The position numbers and the translations under genes were made by a program. A DNA stretch of 64,000 nt from Cutaneotrichosporon cavernicola (taxonomy: Eukaryota > Basidiomycota > Tremellomycetes > Trichosporonales > Trichosporonaceae), in NCBI RefSeq assembly GCF_030864355.1, contig NC_083400.1, positions 139,001-203,000 of the forward strand, written 5' to 3'. Shown piece after piece: positions 54,808 through 64,000 of this stretch (positions are counted from its first letter, which is position 1; every line of letters starts with the position of its first letter). The notes under the pieces are model-generated. The model was not told the DNA's origin and did no database searches. It was given only the letters and a program-made list of their open reading frames with translations.

Positions 54808-56618
54808 CTAGAATTTGAACTTCTCCGTCTTCTCCTTCCCGCGCTTCTCCTCCTTGCGCGCGCGCTTCTTCGTCTCGCTCGACACAATGTCGTCAAACTC
54901 GGACCGGTCGACATTCGCACCAGGCACATGTACGCGGCTAGTCTCTGCCCGCGCAGCATCGTATTTCGCCTTGAGTTGGGCAGGGGTGAGGTCCTCGTCG
55001 CCGTCGAGGGACACTTCCACGTCACCGCTCTTGCGCTTCGTTCCCCGGTCCTCGCCAAGTACGGGCGCCGCTGCAGAAAGGTCGTACGCCGTGCTCGAGC
55101 CCATGAAGCCTTTCACGCTGCTCTCACGTTCCGGAATGACCGTGTACAGCTCGCGTGGTCCGCTGGGTCGGTCCTCGGTCTCGGGACGCTCGCGCCGCTT
55201 GCGCAGGTCCACAAAGTCTGGCGTCTCAAGGCCGCCGGGAACGGTAGAGGTGACTGAATTGTACCCGCTTGGTGTGGCGAGACCAGAAGGCGTCTCGAGA
55301 CCACCGGAAGGCTCGCCGTCCTCGTCCTCGTCCTCACTCTCGGCCTCCTCCTCCTCCTCCTCCTCTTCCTCCTCCTCGTCGCTCTCCTCAGCCTCGACGT
55401 GCTCGATCTCGCCCCAGCGCTCGCGGTTCACAGCGTTCTGGTGCTCGATCTCGGCACCCTGCACAACGCCAAACACGTCGCCGTACAACGGGCGGTTGTA
55501 CTCGTCCATCGGCGGCTTGCCCCATCCACCTGGATGGAATCCCCACTGAGCGCCGGCAGGGATTGGCGCATTTAATCCACGGATGCGCAGGTTGGGATAC
55601 GAAGGAGGAGGGCCGAAACGCTGCATGGCAATGAGCCAAGGCGGCGGCGCGTTGGGGGGGATGCTCAGTGCGTCAATGAGCTCGTCGCTGAGGTCTCCGG
55701 GCTTCTTCGTGCGCAGGTCCGACGTCATCTCCTTGCCCTCGTAGTACGCCTCGCCAAACTTGGACATTGCTGGTTTGCCCTGGAACTTGAAGAATGCGTC
55801 GTGCAACTTCTGGTAGTCGATGTCGATCTTGCCCATCTTGGGCTGGACGCGCTCGCGCGTCTTTTGCGCCAAGCTCTGCGCACTCTCCTTGGACTTGACG
55901 GCGTCGCGCTGTTCCCCAATACCGGTGTCTGCAATCCATTGGGGGAGGTTGAATGGCGTCTTCTCCATTCCACGCCGTCCCGCGAGGTAGTCGCGCTTGG
56001 CGTTCCAGTGGCTCGGGATTGGCACACTGTTGCGGTAACTCTTGAGCGTAACGAGGAGACGAGGGTCACGTGCGTCGCGATCAAACCACTCGACAACCTC
56101 TGGTCGGTCAACGAGCTGCTTGAGCTCAGCGACAGACAGCTTGGACGCGTTCCGTCGCTCACGCCGTGTCATGCCAGCATCCTTCATCGCGCGATCCTTG
56201 GCGCGTGCGACTGCCTCCTCATCATCCTCCTCCTCGTCCGACCAGTATACCTCGCCTTTTTTTGGCCCCGCATCGATAACTGGCAGCCCGTCCTCGCCCT
56301 CGTTGAAGTGCCTGAACACGGTCGCGAATTGCGAGTAGTTGGGGTCAGACTCGGGCGCCGAGTCGAGGAACGCTTCGACAGTAAGCGTGGATGTGGGTGT
56401 GGCGGGGACAGAGTTAGACTGCGATCAGCGCGCTCGCACATCAACTCACCTCGGCATCGCTGACAGCTGATGATGACTCGCTAGGCGCTTCGGATGCGGC
56501 ACGCTTCTGCTTGGCCTTGAGACGCTTGAGAGCACCACGTGACTTTGCGGCCGAGCTCTTGACGCCGCCTGCGTGTCCGTTTGGAGCTGCGCCGTTTGCT
56601 ACTGCTGGCGCTGACATT
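54808..56618 (-). CDS. CUS1: Splicing factor 3B subunit 2 (SF3B2/SAP145/CUS1)
   Basis: It is a U2 snRNP SF3b subunit needed for branch-site recognition. Two exons give about 590 residues. Exon 1 (MSAPAVANGAAPNGHAGG) ends VSDAE. The intron ends GCTGATCGCAG near 56410. The DUF382 region reads RPEVVEWFDRDARDPRLLV, LKSYRNSVPIPSHWNAKRDY and GRRGMEKTPFNLPQWIADTG. The PSP region reads PGDLSDELIDALSIPPNAPP, PPPSYPNLRIRGLNAPIPAG and FHPGGWGKPPMDEYNRPLYG. An acidic run (DEEEEEEEEEEEAESEDEDED) and a Lys-rich C-terminus follow. The family match is clear. It stands next to three other RNA-metabolism genes. Confidence 0.95.
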
Positions 56619-57064
56619 TGTTTTGAGGATGGATGTTGGAGTGAGTTGAGCGACTAAGTCACCTGCTTGCTTTCAATGCAGTTGAGTGCGTTGAGTGGCA
56701 ATCTGAATGGACGGGGGCTTTTGATTGGTTTTGATCCATGTGTGATTATGTAATGACATGCAAATTTAGTTCCGCATGTCATGTTTGCCACCCAAGATGG
56801 GTTAGATGACCGCAAGAGGGAGTGTCTAAATCAGGTCCGAGTCGAGATGATAGTGTATCCATTGTCTCTCTCTACATCAACAACATCCCCATCCTCTTTT
56901 TCTCTTCTTTCTCTTTCACACAGAGGTCATTCATTTATCTCTCTATCATCGTAAACCCACCCCAACCAGTCGCTCCATCCGCGCCCTCGCTCCGATCGCG
57001 ACACTTAGAAACCGCGCCGATCCGAACGCCCCCTTGCCTCCACTCGTAACCACAATCCGCAACC
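56619..57064. other. Divergent promoter region between CUS1 and MEX67
   Basis: About 445 nt between two divergent genes. A long CT-rich tract (56868-56950) lies upstream of the MEX67 start. No repeat or RNA gene was recognised. Confidence 0.5.
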
Positions 57065-59767
57065 ATGAACAACTCTTCGGGCGGTGGCAGCGGCGGTGCT
57101 CAGCGCCACCTCAGGAGTGCTCTCCGCGGTATCACTGGCGGTGGGAAACAGGAGGGTATGGAGGTGGATGGTGACGCGGCAGGTCGTTCGCGTGGCCACA
57201 GACGGAACGCCGCGCGCTCTGGTGGACCTCTTGATCAGGTGAGTTGATTTTCATAAGTCGAGTAGAGAGGATTGCAACCCCAGGAGCTTTTGCCCAAGTG
57301 GCGAAAAACTGTATCGAAGACGTCCTTCGCCGCGAGTGGATGGTTGAGGCTTTGCGAGCCTGGGAAGGGATGGGGTGAGAAGTGTGTAGTGGCGAGTGAG
57401 AGTGGGATGGATAGCAAGAGGCTTGGATGAAGTGGGTTGGGATGAGGATGAGGATGTGAGTGAGAGTGGGTAGAAAGTGGAGCGGTAAAAATACTAGTCC
57501 GCTCAACATCTTCTCTCTTTACTGTGTCACTCGTTACCATCGCGCCCCCTTCACTCTCCTTCCTCAATTCTTATCTCTTCACATACGTCTGTTACATCTT
57601 CATATTCTACACCAACCCTTGCTGCCAACGACACCTCGCCTCTTGCGCTGCAAACGACAGTCTCTCAATTGGGCGTGCTCTTCATTCTTCAACGTCGGGC
57701 CAAGCCATCGTCGACTGCGTTTCAAACGGTGAGATCGTTGCTGACCGCGCTACCACTCCCTGCCCGACATGGATCCTTATAATCGTTTCCCATCGTCGAC
57801 TCCCTCTTCGTCATCTTCCTCGTCGTCTGCTCGGCCTTCATTCATCCACCCTTCCCGACTTCACCTCATCCAGTCCGGTCGCCGCAAGGACACCCCCTAC
57901 AACAAGCCTTCTGGCAAGTCGTTGTCGAGCCGCATCGGCGGCAGCATCAACCCCAACGCACCCGTCAATGCCCCCAAGGGCAAGAAGAGAGGCGGGCGCG
58001 ACGCTCGTGATGACGTCCTCCGCGACAATCGCAGAGTCGAGCGTGTCGAGAAAGAGCAGCACACCAAGATGGGTGTCCTCATCAAGAGCGAGGAGATGAG
58101 ACAGTGGCTCCGCTCTAAGGTTATAGGCCCCGGGGTCGTCGACATGTCGGTGAGTATCTCCGCCCTGTGCGCGTCGGCCTCTGTTAACCATTAGAACCTA
58201 CCTAACGACCCGTGGCTTCTCAAGGAGGGCCTCTTGCCGCCAGGCCACAAGGAGGCCCCTTCCAACACTGGCCATGTTTTCTGGAAGCTCATCTCTCAAA
58301 CCCTCGAAACCGTACGTCTTTATCCAGCACCAACAGCTAACCACTTCTTAGCCCGAGCAGAAGATCCACACCCTGTCACTTGCCAACAACAACTTTACCA
58401 ATCTTGCCCCCCTGCAGAAGCTCCCCATCTGCCTTCCCTACATCCGGGCGCTCGATCTTAGCGGGAACCCCATCCACAAGAGCGACGAGCTCAAGCACCT
58501 CCAATCCGCAGGCGAAGCCAAGGGCAAAGCCAGTTCCGGCGCAGGCAGCCTCAAGAACCTGGTCGAGCTCAAGCTCGACGATGTCAGGTTCCGCATTGAG
58601 CTCCTCGCGCAGCCCGGTGGAGCGGAAAAGTACCAACAGTGAGTGGTCCCAGGAGTACATCCCCTAACATTCAGCGATGTCCTCCGTCGCTTCCCCGGCC
58701 TTCTTGTTCTCGACGGTGTCCAGCTGAACCGCATCATCTTCCCACTGGAGCGCAAGCCTATAGTCAGGCGTACTGCGGAGGAGCGCAAGCCTCTTGTGGC
58801 TCGCCCTTTCACGTACCCCTTCGACGTAAGGCCGAGCTTTGAAGAGAACGAAGCGGTCCACCAGGTTGTAATGGCGTTCTGCCAGAAGTGAGTCACCTTC
58901 CCTGAGCACACTGACATCAGGTTCTACACCCTCTTCGACGCCAACCGCGCCGAGTTGATCTACGCGTACCGCGACGACGCCACGATCTCAATCTCGCCTA
59001 ACACTCTTCCGTCGCGCTCGTGGCAGGCCAGCGAGGTGACTGCCTCCCGCAGCCAGCGCCCAGCCCCCGTCTCCTTCGAGGCGTGGACGAGCCTTCCTGG
59101 CCGCAACTTCTTCCGCACCTGCACAACCATCGAGCAGCGAACCGCCACTCTCAAGTCGCCAATGGACAAGGACGAGCTGATTCGCTGGTGGAACACGCGT
59201 GTTCCGCGGACCGAGCACCCTCTTACCGACGCTTCCAAGTGGAGCATCGACGCGTGGTACTTTGACGACAACCAGGACCGCATCTCTGCCGTCATCCAGG
59301 GCGAGTTCAAGGAGCGTGAGTTTATTTGTTCCTTCTCAGCTGACAGTAGTTCCATCTGGGACGTGGCGCTCCTTCACCCGCACCTTCATCCTCGGTGCGC
59401 CTGCTCCAGACTCTCCGTACGTTTTCCAGCACGGATGTATGCTGACATTAGCGCCATCGCCCACAACTGGCCTTGTGTCGTTCTGGCCGACACGATGGTC
59501 GTTCACTCATACCTCGGCACCGGGTCATGGGACGGCAAGTCAACCCTTGCCAAGGGCGAGGTCACTATCGTCCCTCCCGGTCCCGCTGCTGCTGTTGGCG
59601 GCGAAGATGCGCAGAAGGCGTCGCTCATTGCGGCAGTTCGCCAGCGCACCGGGATGAACGCTGCCTTCTCAGAACTCTGTCTCTCGCAGAACGGCTGGGA
59701 CGTCGACCGCGCTGTTATCAACTTTGGGGAGATCCGCTCGAGCATTCCGCCCGACGCGTTCAACTAG
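57065..59767 (+). CDS. MEX67: mRNA export receptor MEX67/NXF1 (TAP)
   Basis: It carries mRNPs through nuclear pores as a dimer with Mtr2/NXT1. The predicted protein has about 600 residues. Exon 1 (58 codons, MNNSSGGGSGGAQRHLRS) is Gly/Arg-rich and ends at 57238. An intron of about 635 nt then leads to an exon at about 57874 (SGRRKDTPYNKPSGKSLSSR), giving an in-frame join; a start at 57769 (MDPYNRFPSS) is an alternative. Next are LRRs (KIHTLSLANNNFTNLAPLQK, YIRALDLSGNPIHKSDELKH), an NTF2-like domain (MAFCQKFYTLFDANRAELI, GRNFFRTCTTIEQRTATLK, AIAHNWPCVVLADTMVVHSY) and a C-terminal UBA-like TAP-C domain (ASLIAAVRQRTGMNAAFSEL, CLSQNGWDVDRAVINF). Later introns are short. Confidence 0.9.
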
Positions 59768-60267
59768 ACGCTGTCTCTGGCGGGCTGGTGCTCTTGCATT
59801 ACCACTCCACATCACACTCAATCAACTCCGTATCAAAGTTGCGCAGAACGAACGATTCGTGTCTCAATTATTGTCCACTGGCCCACTTTCCCCACGGCCG
59901 ACGCTGGACGAGCGTTTCACTCTCTTATCCTCGGTGACCATCACAAAACCCATTCATCCTATCCGCTCCACATTCCATAAATGCATAAATGTATCACCGT
60001 AGCAATGTCTTGGGGTCGAGTTGGGCGGTGGTTGAGTGACCGACAGCGTTCTTCGAAACATGATATACATTTCAGCTGGTCGGAATGATCAGATTCAATT
60101 AGCATCTGTCTGATCAGCATGCTCAGCCTCGCCGTCGTCAACAAGCTAATGACTCAGTGCTTTTGAGTACGATTCCAGCACCACAGCCCCAAAGCCCTCA
60201 TCCACACATGCCAACGCTGTCCAGTCCGCCCAGTAAGCTATACAACATGACGTGCCACTATATCTCT
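59768..60267. other. Convergent intergenic region between MEX67 and SPT4
   Basis: About 500 nt between the ends of two convergent genes. No repeat, RNA gene or coding signal was recognised. Confidence 0.5.
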
Positions 60268-60810
60268 CTACAGCTCCTCGACGGCGTCACGCGGGCGGTA
60301 CAGACCACCACGTGCCTCAATCGCATCAACCACGTCCTGTGGTGGGCGGCCAGTCACGCGAACGGCATAGAGTCCACGGCGCTTCTTGTCTGAGGTCAGC
60401 GAACAAAGGACTACTAGCTGGCGAGACCTCCAACCTGTATACCGTCCTGACGCAACCCATCTACGTCGTACCAGCCTTCCTGACGCAACCCATCTGCGTC
60501 GTACCAGCCCTCCTACTCACTAATACGTTGCCAACGCGCAACCCAGCTCTCCTCAGGCTCCATCATGGCAATCATGCCGTCGTAGATGGTCGAGGTGCAG
60601 TCCACGACACGCTCCATCGAGCCGCGCATCTGGTGTCAGCTCTGCTCGGTGGATTGAGCTGATGCCCGTCCTTAAGGAGACAAGGTGACGCACATCGCAG
60701 ACATCCTCGCAGTTGGGGCAACCATAGTCAACAAACTCCTTGGGTGTCTGGAGGAGGGAGCAAATGAGACAGGCACGGAGGTTGGCCTGGCGGCCGCCTT
60801 TTGGTGGCAT
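60268..60810 (-). CDS. SPT4: Transcription elongation factor SPT4
   Basis: It is a small zinc-binding partner of SPT5 in the DSIF complex, which supports RNA polymerase II processivity. Three exons give about 117 residues. The zinc ribbon is [20 protein letters not shown] plus PNCEDVCD, that is C-x2-C and C-x2-C. The second exon reads [20 protein letters not shown] and [16 protein letters not shown]. The third reads [20 protein letters not shown] and [20 protein letters not shown]. The first intron is GTGCGT to GCTGACACCAG. The second (about 60395-60527) holds two adjacent 33-bp repeats. Length and order match the family. It was too fragmented to appear as one open frame. Confidence 0.93.
60445..60510 (+). 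repeat. Two adjacent 33-bp direct repeats inside an SPT4 intron
   Basis: TCCTGACGCAACCCATCTAC begins at 60445 and again at 60478 (TCCTGACGCAACCCATCTGC). Each unit is 33 bp ending GTCGTACCAGCC[T/C]. The units differ at only two positions. They lie within the second SPT4 intron (- strand gene). Confidence 0.9.
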
Positions 60811-61071
60811 GATGGGTAGTGCTGCGGGAGAAGAGGGGAGGAAGAGTGGAGAGGAAGAGTGGAGAGGAAGAGTGGATGAGCAAGAACAAGATCAAGTTCC
60901 AAGATGGTTGGTGGCAACTTGATCTTCAAGCACGCCTACCTTTCAAGTCAGATAGGCACGGAAAGAGACTTTCCTTGAAGATTCGGTTAGGCGCGGATTG
61001 AGTCGCCACCCAACTCGACTTCTCCCCAGTTGAGCGATTTCACAACACCCACCTCGACAACATCGCTCAAG

Positions 61072-63192
61072 ATGGCGGACATGTCGATAAACCAGGACTC
61101 GCTCACCGTCGAAGAGGCCAACAAGGTCCGCATCAGTCTCGGTCTCAAGCCCATTGGCGCCGACGATGATGGAGGCTCGGACGGCGAGCCAGTCGAGGAC
61201 CGCGACGCCATCGCCGAGGAGAACTTTGCGCAACGGCGCGCCGACATGAAGCGCGAGCGCTCGGAGCGCGAAATGAAGGAGAAGATTGAGCGGTATGTAT
61301 CTTGCTTCGATTGAGCTGACGTCAGCGCGAAGAACCAGCGAGCGCTGAACGCCCAGATGGCCGGCTCGACCTTGGGTGACGCGGGGCGCGACGACGTGCT
61401 AGACGCCAAGAGCTGGGCACGTAAGCTCGGCAAGCGGAATAAGAAGCGCGAGGCCGAGCTCGCGGCGCGGAGGCAACGCGAGATGGACGAGGCAGACCGG
61501 ATCGTTTATGGCGAGGAGGACCTGATGGGTCTCAAGGTCGCGCACGACACGGATGCTTTCGTCGAGGGCGAGACGATCCTCACGCTTAAGGACTCTGGGG
61601 TTCTGGAGGATGGCGAAGACGAACTCCAGAACGTCAACCTCGCCGATGAGGAGCGGCACGAGGCCGCGCGGGAGCGTAAGCGCAAGGCCGGGCAAGGGTA
61701 TACGGGGTACGACGACGAGGAGTTCGAGGAGGGACGGATAGGGAAGAAGGCGAGCGTGCTGAGCAAGTACGATGGCGACTTTACCGGTGCCGAAGTTGCG
61801 ACGGAGGGGTTCCGTCTCGGCGCGCCGGTTAAGCGCGAGAAGACGCCTGACATGGATGTCGACATGGGCCATGAGGCACAGATCAAGGTCAAGCTCGACC
61901 TAGACTTTGCGCGGGACTGGGATGTGTCGGACTATGCCAAGGAAGGAGACGCTGGGTTCAAGAAGCCCAAGGTGAGCATATGCAAGAACCGGACTGATGA
62001 ACAGAAGAGGCGAGCGAAGAAGTCGACTCGGAGGGCAGAGGTCGAGGAAGACGATGGAATGGAGGTAGAACCGACGTTTACGAAGCGTGTGGTCGGTGAC
62101 GGGCCCGATAACCTCGTTGACGACGATGATATACAAGCTGCACTTGCGCGGAGTCGGCGGAAGATCACCAAGAAGAAGCCCAAGGCCAAACCCGAGGACT
62201 TGGCTGTAAGGAGTGAGTCAGCTACAGCCAGACACACGTTAGCTGACGCCATAGTTAAGAAGGAGCGCGAGGCCGAGCCGGCGGCGCAGGAGGATGGCGA
62301 CGACGACGGTGACGGACTTATCACGTTTGACGAGACGAGCGAGTTTGTGCGTAACGTCACGACCGAGAGCCGCGCGGCGCCCGTCAAGAAGGAGCGGTCT
62401 CGGAGCATCAGCGCGACGCCTGCACCGCCTGCAACCAATGGCGAGGCAGTCGTGGTCAAGGTTGAGCGTGTCGACGGAGACGTGGACATGAGCGACGACG
62501 AGGACGAGGACGACTTGCTCGCCGAGATGGCTGCGCGCGAAGGTCTCTCGTTAGCCGAGTACCGGATCAAGATCGACAGCCAGATGGAGGAGCTAGGCGA
62601 CATGGCGAAGGCCCAAGAAGAGCCAGAGCCGGTGATGGGCAACGGCTTAGGAGGTGTGCTCAACCTACTCCGCAACCAGGGGTCTCTGGAGAAGCAGAGC
62701 GAGGCGGACGCAGAACGTGAGCGCCTGCAGAAGCAGCACGACATGTGGCTCGCCGACCATCGGCGGCGGCAAGCTCAGCGCGAGCTGGAGCGCATCGCTG
62801 CCCGCGGTGGGAACAAGGACCAGGCGCAGCGAGAGTACGACAACCGGCAGCGCGAGGCTGCGGAAGCGCGCGACGCCCTCGAGGCGTTCAAGCACTACAA
62901 GCCTGACGTGTCGATCAAGTACCACGACGAGCTGGGTCGCGAGATGAGCGTCAAGGAGGCGTGGAAGAGTCTGTCGCACAAGTTCCACGGCAAGACAAGT
63001 GGACGGATGAAGACGGAGAAACGACTGCGCAAGATTGCAGAGGAACAGGCAGCGCAGCGCATGACTGCGGGCGATACGCCGCTGGGCATGAGTGATGCGT
63101 TTTCCCGCCGCCAGGCCAAGACGGGCGAGGCGCACATGGTCCTCTCGGTGGGGAACAAGGGGAGTGCAGCGGGAGTGGGCAAGAAGCGCTAG
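61072..63192 (+). CDS. SNU66: U4/U6.U5 tri-snRNP protein SART1/SNU66
   Basis: It is a tri-snRNP component involved in spliceosome assembly. About four exons give about 665 residues. The N-terminus has SLTVEEANKVRISLGLKPIG, the SART1 signature; then KSWARKLGKRNKKREAELAA, an acidic mid-region, DFTGAEVATEGFRLGA-like text and charged blocks. The C-terminus has YKPDVSIKYHDELGREMSVK, EAWKSLSHKFHGKTSGRMKT and EKRLRKIAEEQ, the conserved end of the family. The first intron ends GAGCTGACGTCAG near 61326. Two further introns are likely at 61972-62004 (33 nt) and 62213-62254 (42 nt); both are multiples of three without stops, so the frame also reads through them. Lys/Glu motifs such as VKREKTPD and VKKERE resemble sumoylation sites. 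Confidence 0.92.
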
Positions 63193-63536
63193 GGCGAGCG
63201 TGGGAGGATGCATGGGTACTGTACCATGGTGTGGGTCCGCGTGGCGATGGGGTGACTCACGTACTTCTGTGCCCCTTCGAAACACGCGAAACTGCCATCA
63301 TCATGTCATCTGTGGAACGCGAAGGCCGACATCACGGATAGATGAAGCGAGGGCCATTGTTCACATTGTCTACTCATCACGCTTCCATTGTCAAGAGCAT
63401 CGCATTAGCCTCGCCTGGTGGCGTCGAGACGGCATATATACTGACCTACTCACAGCGGCCACGCGCCACTCACACCCAACTCCCTGTCCCCGTCCTACAC
63501 CCACCCAGTTCAGCATCACTATCCATCCTAGTCGCC
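63193..63536. other. Intergenic region between SNU66 and the partial gene
   Basis: About 345 nt. A perfect GGTACTGTACC palindrome lies at 63215-63225 just past the SNU66 stop. A C-rich tract precedes the next start. Nothing else was recognised. Confidence 0.5.
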
Positions 63537-64000
63537 ATGCTCCTCCTCGCCTTAACTTACCTCACGCTTGGCGTCTCCGTGAGCATTCCCTCCCTCTCCT
63601 CTTTGCGTTTCCCCCTCTCTCTCCTCTATGCCCCCCCCTCCTCAGCCACTGACCTCAGGCCGCCACGATGTCGTGGACCAACGCCACCCTCGGGAACAAG
63701 TGGACTGCAGCGCAGCTCAACGACTCCTCCTTCGCCAAAGAGGAGATGCTTGTGCGTGTGCACTGGGCCCCGCCGTTTTGCGACAACGAGGTAGACACTA
63801 CGTCCGTCACCGTGTCCACCACGACCTCTATTCTCACCACCAAGTCCACCGCCACCGCCTCCGCCTCCGCCTCCGCCACAACGGAGACTGGGACCAACGC
63901 CACACCCCTCCTCTGCATTGGCGCCTACACCGCCAACGCGCACAACGCAACCCCCGCTCTCGTACCGTGCTACTCCCCCACCGCCGCCCTAGTTTTCGGG
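63537..64000 (+). CDS. Partial gene, secretory-type protein of unknown function
   Basis: The 3' part is cut by the window edge. The first exon MLLLALTYLTLGVS is a hydrophobic N-terminus, apparently a signal peptide core. An intron (GTGAGC to CTGACCTCAG, about 63579-63658) leads to AATMSWTNATLGNKWTAAQL. The frame then stays open to the end of the window, rich in Thr, Ala and Ser, with Asn-x-Ser/Thr sites (NAT, NDS), a TTKSTATASASASATTETG stretch typical of O-glycosylated secreted or wall proteins, and Cys in PPFCDNE, LLCIGAY and LVPCYSP. No family was recognised. Confidence 0.5.

Noticed and set aside
1..64000. CRISPR arrays, insertion sequences, transposons or retroelement genes
   Set aside because: No regularly spaced repeats, terminal inverted repeats or transposase/reverse-transcriptase motifs were seen on either strand.
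1..64000. 5S rRNA or spliceosomal snRNA genes between protein genes
   Set aside because: No stretch matched the 5S internal control region or snRNA core motifs by eye; a covariance search would be needed to exclude them.

Overview
The window is nuclear DNA of a fungus, most likely a basidiomycetous yeast of the Tremellomycetes (Trichosporonales fit best). This rests on GC-rich coding sequence, genes densely packed on both strands, many very short introns (about 29-60 nt) with GTGAGT/GTAAGT-like donors and a CTGAC/CTAAC branch motif almost touching the acceptor, a fungal alpha-aminoadipate lysine gene (homoaconitase), and fungal-type NUP84, NIMA kinase, COY1 and SFI1 proteins. There are no operons, CRISPR arrays or bacterial features. 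I read 27 protein-coding genes (one cut by the right edge) and four tRNA genes, three of which are identical tRNA-Gly(GCC) copies.

Left part (1-15,600): a gene-free stretch of about 4.1 kb, then a PHOSPHO-type HAD phosphatase (-), tRNA-Gly (-), mitochondrial homoaconitase LYS4 (-), a maleylacetate reductase (+) followed by an AMP-forming acyl-CoA ligase ending in a peroxisomal AKL tripeptide (+), and an intron-containing tRNA-Ser(GCT). The reductase/ligase neighbours suggest aromatic or fatty-acid catabolism.

Middle part (15,600-45,000): a divergent pair of an FHA protein (SNIP1/Pml1-like, RES spliceosome complex) and a coiled-coil protein; tRNA-Gly; a DUF1308/UPF0415 protein; an Ariadne-type RBR ubiquitin ligase; the nucleoporin NUP84/NUP107; a BTB protein whose BTB fold is split by a long charged insertion; the DEAD-box helicase RRP3; a NIMA-family kinase; a third tRNA-Gly; two tandem paralogues of an unrecognised cysteine-rich family with Zn2Cys6-like spacing; the Golgi coiled-coil protein COY1/CASP; and the centrin-binding half-bridge protein SFI1.

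Right part (45,000-64,000): a peroxisomal-type 2,4-dienoyl-CoA reductase, a VTT-domain (TMEM41/TVP38) membrane protein, a membrane-anchored protein resembling six-hairpin glycosidases, two paralogous SANT/Myb-like proteins (one with a strong candidate SUMO-interacting motif), and a dense group of RNA-metabolism genes: SF3B2/CUS1, MEX67/NXF1, SPT4 and SART1/SNU66. A secretory-type gene is cut at the right edge.

The most promising leads are the tandem cysteine-rich paralogues, the SIM-bearing SANT paralogue pair, the micro-intron architecture (29-39 nt introns, several of them multiples of three without stops), the split BTB domain, and the membrane-anchored hydrolase-like protein. Exon boundaries were read by eye from splice motifs and frame continuity, not computed, and family names rest on recognised motifs, not database searches.
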